From NCBI RefSeq assembly GCF_000275845.1, contig NW_006766972.1, positions 24,846 to 54,350 on the forward strand: DNA of 29,505 nucleotides. Reading direction: 5' to 3'. The translations under genes were made by a program, and so were the position numbers. Shown here piece after piece: positions 1 through 9,969 of the stretch. The DNA is from Dichomitus squalens LYAD-421 SS1. Taxonomy: Eukaryota; Basidiomycota; Agaricomycetes; Polyporales; Polyporaceae. The notes beneath the pieces are model-generated. The model ran no database searches, had not been told where the DNA came from, and worked only from the letters and a program-made list of their open reading frames with translations. Within the stretch, counting starts at the first letter, position 1. Each line of letters begins with the position of its first letter.

Positions 1-10
1 CCCTGGGCTA

Positions 11-49
11 TTTAGAACTAAATTAGTACTAATGCCAACTAATAGCGCC
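11..49. repeat. CTAAT/ATTAG motif cluster, left copy
   Basis: This short stretch carries CTAAATTAG, CTAATGCC and CTAATAGCGCC within about 40 bases. The same words recur densely at 967-1075. Dense repeats of a short word are typical of the subterminal regions of some fungal DNA transposons, but no transposase or target-site duplication is visible, so the element type is not assigned. The window edge may cut it. Confidence 0.45.
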
Positions 50-966
50 CGTCAAGGTCGTCGGCCTTGATTCTGAAAATTTGAATGGTGAATGGGTCCA
101 TAGGACATCGTAGGTGGCAATTGTACATAGTAACATGCTTTGTATTGAGGGAATACATGTTTTGGGCTCGTTCGAGTCAGGCAAGGCCGCCTGCGTATCT
201 TGCCAAGTCTCTGTACGCCTGCCCTAAATCTGGGCGCTCGAGCGGGAGAGCGTCTCCGATTGCGTGCGGTTGCCACGTCGCTCCTTTGCCTTCTACGACC
301 TCCGTATATCGTCCAAGTCTTGCTCTGTTCTGTTCCACTGCATTGACCTCTTGGGCATCCTCATCGCCTCTGCTGAAACCTTACGTTGGTATCTCTGCCG
401 GGGGCTGATCTAGTACGCGTGAGTTCATAGGTATGTCCCTTTAAGCACTGGGCCCTATCCCCTTTCCTGTGAGATGTCCCCCACTGTTGCAATGCTATGC
501 GGATGCTGTCGCTCAGGTGAGTCTGAGACTATGTACTGCCGAAGTAGCAGTCTAGTATGGTGTGTAGTGTATGATCCCTGAAGGTGAGTTATCGTCTGGC
601 CTGAGTGCTGCTACAACTAGCATGACGCGTATCCATCAGGTAAGTACACTCTTAGCATGTGATCCCACTCTGCTACCGGTCGTTGGTAGTGTGCTTCTCC
701 TATTGGGTTTGTATTACACTTACCTGCCGTATCTGTCCTGGGTATGCATACCTGGTACCGTAGCTTGGTCAAGGCGGGTTATGATGATGTCGTGTAGTGT
801 CCTTGTATAGTACCCAGAGGTTGTAGGTCACTGTTTACTCTACTGGTAGTCGCTGTAGCATGTACTCCTTGAATATAATTCATTGTCTTACAAACAATAC
901 CTGTGAATGCGATATGGAACGCTAGAATACCCCGGACGACCGCCGCTGCTGAGCGCTTACTGAAGC
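50..966. other. Non-coding stretch between two motif clusters
   Basis: I see no gene here. Open frames are short, have no family pattern and lack consistent splice partners. The stretch is bounded on both sides by CTAAT/ATTAG clusters, so it may be the interior of a non-autonomous mobile element of about 1 kb. That is inference only. Confidence 0.35.
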
Positions 967-1075
967 GACTAATGCTACTAATGGCCGCTAAATTAGTTGG
1001 GGACTTATCATATTAGACTAATCGTCTAATGGCGCTTTTTAGCGCTAAATTAGCTCGCTTAGCTCAATTAGCTGA
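967..1075. repeat. CTAAT/ATTAG motif cluster, right copy, with two hairpins
   Basis: CTAATG occurs three times and CTAAATTAG twice. Two adjacent inverted repeats are visible: ATTAGAC (1012-1018) pairs with GTCTAAT (1024-1030), and GCGCT (1032-1036) pairs with AGCGC (1041-1045) across a run of T, directly followed by CTAAATTAG and CTTAGCTC. The wording resembles the CTTAATGGC...TTAGCGCC cluster near 12755. This fits a transposon end or a decayed repeat; no coding capacity was identified. Confidence 0.5.
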
Positions 1076-1780
1076 GGGAGTTTTTCCTGATGAGCACAAG
1101 ATTGCAAAGAATGACCGCCGGCGCCTGTCATTGGAACCGTTCGACCCGGACATCATTAATCATTCCGCACTTGCCTCTGACCTCTTCATTCGAAACCACA
1201 CGCGCATGAATTACGACAATATACACGAAGGCAATCCGTGAAAACGTGTTCAGCGACGGCCAGCGGTGAATGCAGTGCAGCATTGGCGCGTTACCAGCTC
1301 GAGTGGGTTGAGCTCCCTGTCCTCACTGAGCATGTCACGGTCCTCCGAGTCTCGCTTCACGCAGTCTTGGGCTTTCTCAGATTTCTCTTACGATTCCCTT
1401 GATGGATCCTCCACGTCAGGCGTGTAACCGGAGCGGGTCTGGCTCGTGCGCTTGGACTCCGAGATTCGGACTGTGTGCAGCGTCGGTCGTCTTTCAGCCA
1501 TGATGCATGATGCATGAACAGGCAGCTGAATATGCCTCAAGCTTCACCAAAAACCCTCTACAGTTGTACTTGCATCCTTCTCTTCGTCGTGGAGCACTAT
1601 ATCCAAACGTATATATACCAGATCATCTCGGCCCCCGGGAGCGTGCAGGTACTCTCACAGCAACCCGCGCCAATGCGCCATGCCATTGTACTCTCATCCC
1701 CTAAGCCACCTCCATTGTCCAAAGTACGTGCCCCCTCTAGGCCTTCCTTGCACACCAGAACTCCTCCCACATACATGACC
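1076..1780. other. No gene recognised
   Basis: A 70-codon frame ends at 1241 but overlaps the motif cluster and has no recognisable pattern. The rest has only short frames. Nothing else is supported. Confidence 0.3.
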
Positions 1781-2230
1781 GCATTTTTCCCTTGTCTCGT
1801 ATTGGCTGTACAACGCTGCGCGGGGCTTCCCTATCCCGTCACGCCGTATTACATCCTTCCAGGAAGACGGCTCGTTCGTAGAGCCTATCTGGACGCACCT
1901 CACCTTTCATGCCCTCAAAGCCGGTCGTAATCCGCCCAGCGTGCGTTCAGCTTCCCAGCCCCTTCCATCATCGTCGTTAGAGCTGCCGAGTTCGTGGAGA
2001 CGCAGAAGCATGTCCACCAGCGCCGACTTCCCTCCCCAATGGTAGCCTCCCTTGCACGCCTCCAAGACATTCTAGAGTTTCTCAGGAAGGCTCGATCTCG
2101 CCTATCTACGCGTGCGCTCCAAAGTCGCCCAAGCTCTTCTTCAAGTCGCATGCAAAGCTACGAAGGAAACTCATTCCAGAGGGCGCCATTCATTTTTCCC
2201 ATCCTTACGACACTCCTTGATGTGGAGTGA
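1781..2230 (+). pseudogene. Frame-broken coding remnant, family unknown
   Basis: From about 1781 one forward frame reads like protein (FQEDGSFVEPIWTHLTFHAL, then KAGRNPPSV). It stops being sensible near 1985, where a second forward frame takes over (FVETQKHVHQRRLPSP, then MVASLARLQDILEFLRKA) and runs to a stop at 2228. The two halves look like consecutive parts of one helical protein joined by a frameshift. No start codon, splice pair or named domain was found. It may be a decayed helical-repeat protein, but that is a guess. Confidence 0.3.
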
Positions 2231-3351
2231 TACTGCGGCTATCTCATGAAGCACAATGTGAGGAAAAGAGCTGTCCTTCATTCTTCCGTACGCACGACTC
2301 TAGGCAAGGGCACTGAAGCGTACGCTTTCAAGGGGATTGCGGAGAACGGGCTAGGCACATCTGGTCCCAGCGGGATACGGTGTGTGTTCATGTACTAGCC
2401 AGCCACTGAGCAAGCTCTCGCACGTCCACGGGTCCCAGATGACATCAGAGAGAACGCAACACTCCAGACCCCTCTGAGACCACCCTATCCGCAACACGCC
2501 TTGCTCCATCCATCCTGGACGTTTTGGCCGGTCCCTACATCTTCGAGCAGTTCTTGGCCAATCTGATACCGAAGAAGCGGTCTCGTGGCGCATTATATCC
2601 AGTATGGGCCTGAGCCGTTACCCTATTTGCGCATTTATTGTACCTCGCGGCCGACGACTTCGTATAAGTAAAGGCCAGTGCTCGTCCTCGCAAGATCCCA
2701 CGCCGCCGGTTATAGCGTTCATTTCGACTCTCCTAAAGGCACGCCGCACAATCCCTGCCGACCACGTTTCGAGGTTCTTCCCAACCTGAACGCTACTATC
2801 TGCACACTGTGACTGTTGTCTGCTTCTCCCTTCTCACACAACATCGCGTGAAGACACCTATTCTTCAGTTGATATACTCAAAAATTCTATCACGCGCCGT
2901 TACATCCAGGCTTGTCTGAGCCTAACTCACCGTGTCCTGGTCTGAACGGCCGCCAATCCCCACGCAATGAGAAGCCCCGGAGTAAAGGCGCACTACACTG
3001 TCCTTGTCACTTTTCCGTGGTAATGATTGTGTTCTCCTCGGGGCTGCCTCTCATCCTTCCAACTCCTGACGGCTTCTTTGGAGGCTTAGTTGAGAGGACA
3101 TCGCCGTATCTTGGCCCACGATAAGACATTCCGATGACGACCGCCCTGGAAGAGTGCAGGTATTTTGTGCCTCGATGCATGGACGCGCCTACTTTCGTCA
3201 GGGAACTCGCTGGCTTCCCGGCACTCTAAGTGCGACTGCGGGTCTTATGGCGCTGGGCTAGTCAATAAGAATGCGAATCCCCTTGCCGTCCGCTCCTTCT
3301 GCTGCTGTCCAAGTCTTCTGTCGACTGTGTTTGTGCGCATAGACTAGAGTC
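2231..3351. other. No intact gene; scattered protein-like fragments
   Basis: Short stretches read plausibly as protein, for example around 2580-2640 and 3130-3230, but each is cut by stops and none could be chained with splice signals. The 3' part must hold the promoter and leader of the gene starting at 3352; no clear TATA box was picked out. Confidence 0.3.
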
Positions 3352-4343
3352 ATGCATTTGCTGCAGTCAATTCTCGGCTTGGTGCTCGTACTCGTGCAGA
3401 GTAAGTCTATCGCTATGCTTATAAATTTCCAAGCTCAAGCCATCATCGTACAGTCCGCGTCATCTTAGGGCATGATACCCACGCCCACAATCATCTCGAA
3501 GATAATGTTATTCTTTGACCCCTCCTATCCGACGCGCGAACATGAACTGAGTTACAATCACACAGGGCATCGAGGCACGCGCCGGCGATGACAAGACGGT
3601 TACGGAGACGACGACCGTCAGTGTCACCTCCACCCGCTCCGTCTCCGTCTCTGTCTCTGTCACGCACACCGTCACTGTCCCTGGGTCCGAGTCCAAACCT
3701 GCGCCCACTTCCACTCGCCAGGTCTCCGTGTCCTCGTCGGTACGTCCGACGAACTCCCCTCCCGTGAAGCATACCACGGCGACGTCAGCGATTGCTACGC
3801 GCTCGGACCCCACCACGTCTGCTGAACACATTTCCACCCCTGTCGTTACTCACTCTGTCTCTCCTTCGGCTTCGTCTCCTGCCCCTGCCTCTGAGACTGC
3901 ATCTGCCCTCACATCGAGAGCGTCCGTGGAGACCGGTGCGGAGACCGTCGCGACCGCCCAGAGGACGACCGCGCTCGCATCCATCTCCGGCTCCAGCTCC
4001 GGCTCTGCACACGTCAGCTCAGTACGTCTGCGTTTGAATTTCTCCTCGTACCTCTATGCGCGGCATGCTGACCTGTGCCTGCTTGCAGACCTCCGCTCGG
4101 TCTACGGCCGTCAACGCCTCGCCGAGCACGCTCATCGTCAGCGCCTCCCTTGTGAATGTGACCTCCTCTGCCCTCTCGAGCTCGAGCGCGGTGGCGACTG
4201 TCATCTCGCCGCTCTCAAGCACCGCGCAGGGCGGGCCTACGCTCCCTAGCGGGTCGACGTTCCAGAACAACGGCGCGGGGAGGATATCCGCAGTTGGCGT
4301 CGGCCTGGGTGTCGTTCTGTGCGCGGCAGCGTGGGCTCTTTGA
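3352..4343 (+). CDS. Gene A: secreted Ser/Thr-rich GPI-anchored-type surface protein
   Basis: Proposed exons are 3352-3400, 3454-3506, 3566-4021 and 4089-4343, giving 270 residues. The start MHLLQSILGLVLVLVQ is a signal peptide filling exon 1. Exon 3 begins GIEARAGDDKTVTETTTVSV and is dominated by Ser, Thr, Val and Ala, as in heavily O-glycosylated fungal wall proteins. The C-terminus has PLSSTAQGGP, LPSG and an NNGAG small-residue stretch before the hydrophobic tail ISAVGVGLGVVLCAAAWAL, the pattern of a GPI-addition signal. Introns are 53, 59 and 67 nt. The second donor (GTTATT) is weak, but gene D on the other strand has the same exon plan, which supports it. The gene is convergent with the DUF6533-like gene. 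No enzymatic domain is visible; wall or membrane localisation is inferred. Confidence 0.8.
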
Positions 4344-4645
4344 GCGGAGCATTTGGTGAACTCCGGTAGAGCGAGATTGTCAGCTATACCCCTCCCCTTG
4401 TCTCGATTCCCAACTACTCTCTTCGTTCTTCCCCCGGTCTGCATGGGTTCTTTCGTGGTAATGCAGGAAAGGTACTATTTGCCTGCGGCTCTCGTGCATG
4501 TATACCCGTTCATTGCTTCTGACTCTACCAAGGAGGCCCTCTGCATGCTCGATATATGGACCTGGGTTCGAGCGTGTACGGATCAAGTCATAGCTTATTG
4601 CCATCCTAATGCACCGTGGTACTCGGGGTACGCGACCTTGACGCA
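4344..4645. other. Convergent intergenic spacer
   Basis: Spacer between the 3' ends of gene A (+) and the DUF6533-like gene (-). It should hold both polyadenylation regions. A forward frame of 116 codons crosses it but has no recognised pattern. Confidence 0.4.
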
Positions 4646-5993
4646 TCACGTTTGCCAGTCGGTATTCATACATTCTGGCCTCTCGTGTGGTCCTGATAAT
4701 TGAAGGAGTCTTCCTCGGGCTCCAGGCTCTGTGTACGATTCTATGTACGCGTCCCCCATCGGACCCACAATCGGCTCAGCGAAAGACAGCGACAGCATGG
4801 AGCGTAGCGCGTCAGTGGAAATGGAGAAACGGAGCGGATCGTCGGTGCCAAGCTCGAGCTTGAGCGAGCACCGGCTGGCGGCTTGCAGGTCAAGGAAAAA
4901 CTGTGACAGGAGGACTGAGGCCGTCCCACGTGTCATAGTAGTATTATTCGCGGTGGGGTAATATCCAAGGGATAGAACGGGAGATGGAGCGAAGGACGTA
5001 CAGGTGCTTAGAGACGGCGATGGTGTTGACATGCGCGCTGAGATCCTGGAATGTGTATGAGTATCATCCTGACGGGCGCGATTGCGCAGGATAAGATCGT
5101 GACCAGAGCTCACCGCGTTAGAGCTTAGGGTCAAGCCGAGCTGTATCACATTCAGCGCGACAAGAATACTAGTGGCAAAGAATGAGAATCGGGATGCGAG
5201 CCAGATGAGCAGTCGCAGGCACTCACAAGAAGTACTGAACCCCTTCATACGAGGTGAATGTCATCAAGCTCATCTTCCTTGAGTTCTTCATTGATCGTGC
5301 GCACCACTACGAAAAAATACTGTCATTAGCGAGGAGCGACGCCGTGCTTCATGTTCAGAACGATGCCGTCCTTCCCCAGCTTGACCAAAGTTAGGATCAC
5401 AACAGTCGCATCCATGGCAACAAAACACGACCGCGGCACGATGGCCACCGCAACGAGAAGGGAGAATTCAAGTTAGTGCCGTTGCAAGACTAAGCAGTAT
5501 GCGCGTAACCTTACAGCTAGGAAGAGCGATTATTAGTCATCCCGAAGACGATAGGTGTTGTGATATTCCTGCCTACATGTTGCTAAGCTCATGGGTCCGG
5601 TAGGAGACAGCGATGCACCGAAGCGTGATTCAGGATATGAGAAGGATGATACCAGTAAGATTATCGTGAAGTTGTGTCTAGGACAGGAGAAACAAAGTGA
5701 ACATATCCGTCACGATACCATAAGTTCGGGGGGCGTACAAAGTCTATCATCGCGGGTGCGACCCCACAGAGGCAGACTTGAGTGGCAAGCATTCGGTTTC
5801 TACATAGCGCGCATGCGAAGAGACCGGACAATGCTATAAGGGGTCGATACTAAGTCCGCACAAAGAGTAGGTCATGTATCCAAGGACCAAGCGCACCTTC
5901 CCAAATGATATATTGCGTCCAAGAAACGGCAGAGAAGGCTTGCATGTACGTTATACAGCTGTGTGCGGTTAGCTTATCTGCAATCCGAGTCAT
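4646..5993 (-). CDS. DUF6533-like fungal integral membrane protein, 5' end not found
   Basis: Pieces on the minus strand resemble the multi-pass membrane proteins with an N-terminal DUF6533 domain that are abundant in agaricomycetes. Supported exons: 5993-5897 (ITYMQAFSAVSWTQYIIWE), 5833-5739 (ALSGLFACALCRNRMLATQ), an exon ending at 5386 (FVAMDATVVILTL), 5306-5227 and 5168-4646 (ILVALNVIQLGLTLSSNA, then VLLSQFFLDLQAA). Phases match across 5834-5896, and from 5306 onward. The short C-terminal helix with SQFFLDLQ followed by a polar tail is typical of the family. The N-terminal DUF6533 block (usually with a YDY/YDW-LLTL motif) was not found upstream, and the exon around 5386-5480 has an unresolved acceptor. 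It may be truncated or a pseudogene. Function is unknown. Confidence 0.5.
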
Positions 5994-6849
5994 GGACGGC
6001 TAGATTCAACCAGCGTCTCTGTATTAATCGGCGCGAGTCAGTGACCAAGGAAGTGTAGTGCGTACGGCTTCGTAGAGGACTGACGTTGGGTTGACCCTCC
6101 ACATGCCAGTTGCCAATGTATAGGTTCTCGAGCTTGACTGGGTGTCTGAGGGGTGATGAGGACCCTTCATTCGCCCGGCACCAAGTTACCCCTAGCCGCC
6201 TTTCTAATGAGTCAAACGCGCCTGTAACAGAAGTTATTGTCTGCATACGTCGCTGATCTGTCTTTGCCTCCGACCGACACGGAGATAGTCTAGGGCCTTG
6301 GCGCGCCAAGAGATTAATGTGTCACCGTGCTATTCTTGTCGCTGCCAACTTCAAAATGCGTATGAGGCGCGGCGTTGCGTACTTGCCTCCCAGTGCACCT
6401 CTGCCGCGTTTCCGGAGTTCCGTAATGTGATGTGAGACCAGGCTGGGGTTGGCGTGGCTCGATAATTGGGCTGAGGCCTTGGGCTACTAGACGGCGGGTA
6501 TTGCATATGGGGTTTGACACGAAGCCTCAATCGATGGTCCATCGTTTCGCGTTCAATGTTCGGCTGCTACAGTAGTCACTTTCGCAAATAGCATGCAGTT
6601 GGAGCCCGAAAGACGAAGGACTACGTGTCAGTAAACGCACCGGGAATGCTCTCGAGACTAGATGCTTGAATGAGATACACGCGATGAACGTGCGTGACAG
6701 GCGTGCGCGTGAGCCTTTGCGAGAAGATAGTTCGACAGAAGCCCTTCTTTCGAGTGCTTCGGTAGCAATGGTGAACGTGGACTCCTCTCTCCATCCGCCC
6801 TGGCAAACCCCTGCCTCGTCGCCCCACACTCCCCTCGTCTCCGTGCTCG
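5994..6849. other. No gene recognised
   Basis: Several minus-strand frames of 60-111 codons overlap here, none with a recognisable domain or splice partner. The missing 5' part of the DUF6533-like gene would be expected here but could not be read. Confidence 0.3.
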
Positions 6850-7501
6850 ATGCACTCTCCGCCCGCCTTTCGAGCAGCTCTCCTCTGCCTGCTCTTGGCG
6901 TTTGTCGGAGGTGAGCTACAGCACACGCTGAGAATTACGCGTCCAGGATCGCGATGGTGATCGGATACCTTCGTAGTCCGGGCTGGCCGCAGCTCGTGGT
7001 TTCATGGTAATCGGTGCGGGTGGTCTGATAGGATGGTCCCCTGAGACCCTGGTATGTGCTTCCGTTGGCGCTTCACATTGACCATTTGTCTGACTCTCAC
7101 GTCATGTGGAGGAGAGGGGAGATGGTGATCCTGGGCGGGTTTCAGAAACACCAGCAAAAGAGCATACTGCCGTGTCAAGCGCGGCAGATTGGATTGCTGC
7201 ATCGTCTTTCGTGAGCTTTGTGGCTGCATTGTCAGACATCCTGTACGAGTGACTTATCGACTTAACTCAGAACAACCAGAAGATACTGAACATAGCCGCA
7301 CCATGCTCTGAAAGCACATCCCACTGTACTCGTGATCTCAGACCTTTGATCGTACACGATAAAGACAGCGACCAGCGTGCAAGCTACCCCGCCGATCTCG
7401 GTGTGCAAGTTGGATTCACAAGCGCGGATACGAAGGTGTCGGTTCTCGCGGTAGGGTTGTTCGGTGCGGTCTTAGCATGTCACTGTCTTGATTATCTGTA
7501 A
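6850..7501 (+). CDS. Gene B: possible small secreted/GPI-type protein
   Basis: Proposed exons 6850-6910, 6993-7051 and 7271-7501 give 116 residues. Exon 1 is a signal peptide ([20 protein letters not shown]) and ends in phase 1 at GTGAGC, as in genes A, C and D. The second exon is 59 nt, the same length as exon 2 of gene D, and returns to phase 0. The last exon is open for 76 codons and ends with a hydrophobic tail ([21 protein letters not shown] minus its last residue), similar in position and character to the tails of A and D. No Ser/Thr-rich core is present, so this may be a shrunken or decayed relative. The 219-nt second intron is long for this window and might hide another exon. Confidence 0.4.
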
Positions 7502-9224
7502 TGTTAGCAAACCTACCCATGACATAAAATCAGTGCATGGCTTACTCGAAGGTTGAACTTGTGGGCAAGCGGGCGCGCTCCCGCATGTTCTGGCATGCAG
7601 CGACTTGCTTGTGAGTCGTCTTCGATCACCAGTAATATGAAAGCTCTCGGAGGGGACTTGGAAGGTGAGTGTGCCATATCGACGCGCGAATGGGAGGCGG
7701 CGCAGTCGCAAGTGCGTCGGAGTGCGTGGCTTTTTTGGAGGCGCGTGCACAGCAAATTGGGCCTCTCGGAATCCGCCTATTTACCTTGAAACACTAGTCA
7801 TCCATGTTCGAGCCCGTGTGGATTCGCTAGCTTACTTTCTATCTCTTCACTGTTCATGCTCAGCGGGAGGTTATTGATAACGTGATACCTGCGCGCTGTA
7901 ATGCTTGTAGGAGGTGAGTTTGGCCTGTTCACCGCCATACCGTGTTTGAACCGTTCCGGCCCCCATCGACTTACTCAGCTTTGAGCAACATGCGCGCGTC
8001 TCTCAGTTGGTGCTCGGATCTCAGTCTGCATTCCGGTGGCGTATTTTCCTTGTCGGATATCCACTCACTACCATCGCGCCCGTAGGCATCGCATTCGGAG
8101 AAGGTTCACTTCACGATGAAGGCAGTTCGGCCGCCAGCAGCCTGGAGACCCGATTGGTCTAGTGCAGTCTCCGAGGCCGCCTGGCGGCGGCCGCCACACT
8201 GAGCCTGTTGTCCACCCGCACCCGGCTTCGTCAGACCTGCATCATCACTCCTGGAGGAATCTGGAGGGATGTTGAACTTGGGCGTACACTGCTCACATCC
8301 TATGCATCTGGCTTGAGATAGTCCTTCATGCGGAGTCTTCTGACCTTGCTACTAACACGAGTCAGACACGGCAGTCGGGATCCATTTGGCATCTGCCGCC
8401 GTGCCAGTAAGTAAAGCCCGTCATCTATCCACGTCGCGGCGTGATTGTGTGGGATCTCAGCCGGTTTGACTAATGCTGTGTTCAACAGAACGTCTACGTG
8501 ATGACACGGAACGCGCTTGTTACACACAGCGCCAGCAAACCGACCTCAAGACAGTTGCGTTGGCTTTGTCTGCTGTGGATACGGAACTGGTTTGCATGTA
8601 CAAGTTTGTGTCGTTGCCCATTAATTTACACTTACGGCCCAACAGACTCACAATCGATGCTCGGAGCAAGCAGTGGTGGATGCAACCGGAGATGATGCAG
8701 CATGGACGTATATTTCAGCTGCCGGCTCGCGCTGAACAAGTACCGCGCAGTGACTGAAAATCTAGCCAGTATGCTGGGTCTTACCAATAGTACGTATAAT
8801 GCATTCACTTGTTCATTTGCCAATGACATTAGTCTGAAACGATTGATCTACAGCGTCTCTACTATGGTCCGTGATTGGGGAAAACGCCCCCAACTCCAGA
8901 TGGAGCGTTCAACAGTAGCAGTCCACCTGCAATGACGTTAACCGGAGTAGTAAGCCATCCGGTCTCTGTGCTCCAATGTTATGCTGGCCAGGTCAGTTAG
9001 GACACCACTAATCAAGCAGGTGTGCTCGTGGGCTCTCTCGGCTAAGTATAATTACGGACAGACGCTTCTCCTCATCTCATCTGGCGTTTATACAGTTGGG
9101 AATGTATATAATGGCGCAAGGCGATGCTTATAGAGACCGCAGGAATCTCGACGGACATCTGCCCCATTCATCCGCTTAGCGGCATCCTCTCAGATACCCG
9201 CTTGTCAGTAGCTTTCGACCGAAG
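7502..9224. other. No intact gene recognised
   Basis: Forward frames at 8473-8757 and 8702-8935 (for example MLGLTNSTYNAFTCSFAN) look protein-like but have no family pattern. Around 8060-8160 there is a serine-rich fragment cut by stops. A TATA-like TATATAATGG at 9104-9113 lies about 110 nt before the start of gene C. Confidence 0.3.
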
Positions 9225-9969
9225 ATGCAGACTTTCAATGCCCTCCTAGCTGTGCTCCTGGCCGCTCTCCAAGGTGCGAGGCATAGCGCTCCGACCTCGG
9301 GGGATTTCACGCTCACATAGCTTTCCAGTGAGTGCGGGCCCTATCACCGTGGCAAAGCGGGACGGGGTCACTTCCACGACATCCCTCAATCCGTGGAGCG
9401 AGCCCTCTGGTGCACATATAATCACCCCTAGCGGACTGCCTAACGCGTGGCCGACCGGTGTCTCCTCGACCTCTTTCATCCCGTCTTCCTCTGTAACATC
9501 CCTCAACCCTTGGAGCGAGCCCTCTGGCGCACATATCAGCACCTCTAGCGGACTACCAAACGCATGGCCCACCGGCCCGGACTCGAGCGCATCTAGTTCG
9601 AGTGCGACTGCCTCTCCCACTCCTTTTTGCTGGCCTTTTCCCCCCTTCTCCATTCTACCGTTCCCGTCGACCGCCTTCCCATCAGGCGTATCCATCCACT
9701 GGCCTCCATATACTGTTGAGTGGAGCAGCGGTGCGTGGAGCTGGCCCACCTCGCTGCCATCTGGTGTCGCCAGCTCTGCCGGTAGCGCGCCCTCTCTGTC
9801 TTTCCAACCCGGAGGACCGATCATTCCAGCCTGCCCAGTGGTGATATGCTACGCTAGCGGTAGCGAGGTCTTTGAGCCTACTTCTACGTGGGGCACAGCG
9901 TCTAGCGCTCCGACTACCTCGAGCTGGGTCAGCGCCACAGCTGCTCCTGCGAGCGAGACAAGTTCTTGA
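9225..9969 (+). CDS. Gene C: secreted Ser/Pro/Trp-rich protein with tandem repeats
   Basis: Exon 1 (9225-9273) is exactly one signal peptide, MQTFNALLAVLLAALQ, plus one base. A 55-nt intron follows, and exon 2 (9329-9969) begins VSAGPITVAKRDGVTSTT; total 229 residues. The KR pair just after the signal is a candidate Kex2 site, which would release the mature protein at DG. Two 80-nt copies (9379-9458 and 9496-9575, period 117 nt or 39 residues) encode TSLNPWSEPSGAHI and SGLPNAWPTG. A Trp/Pro-rich middle and a Ser/Thr-rich end follow. Unlike genes A and D there is no hydrophobic C-terminal tail, so it is probably secreted or wall-trapped rather than GPI-anchored, unless a further exon was missed. 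The exon-1 layout matches A and D. Confidence 0.7.
9379..9575 (+). repeat. Tandem 39-codon repeat inside gene C
   Basis: Two copies of an 80-nt core at 9379-9458 and 9496-9575 share most bases (ACATCCCTCAA..., GGAGCGAGCCCTCTGG, GGACTRCC, ACCGG). Many differences are at third codon positions, as expected if the encoded peptide is conserved. Confidence 0.85.

Noticed and set aside
150..190. TTCGA-containing segment considered as a tRNA T-arm (also at 4566)
   Set aside because: No cloverleaf arms or acceptor stem could be drawn around either.
3401..3565. Gene A intron 1 as one 165-nt intron
   Set aside because: Joining 3400 to 3566 breaks the frame. A middle exon at 3454-3506 restores it and has a counterpart in gene D.
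4646..5248. Single-exon 200-residue protein starting at 5248
   Set aside because: The start falls in an intron of the DUF6533-like model; donor and acceptor signals at 5226 and 5169 join upstream sequence in phase.
9246..9824. 192-codon minus-strand frame
   Set aside because: It is the reverse of gene C. The plus frame has the signal exon, intron and repeat logic.
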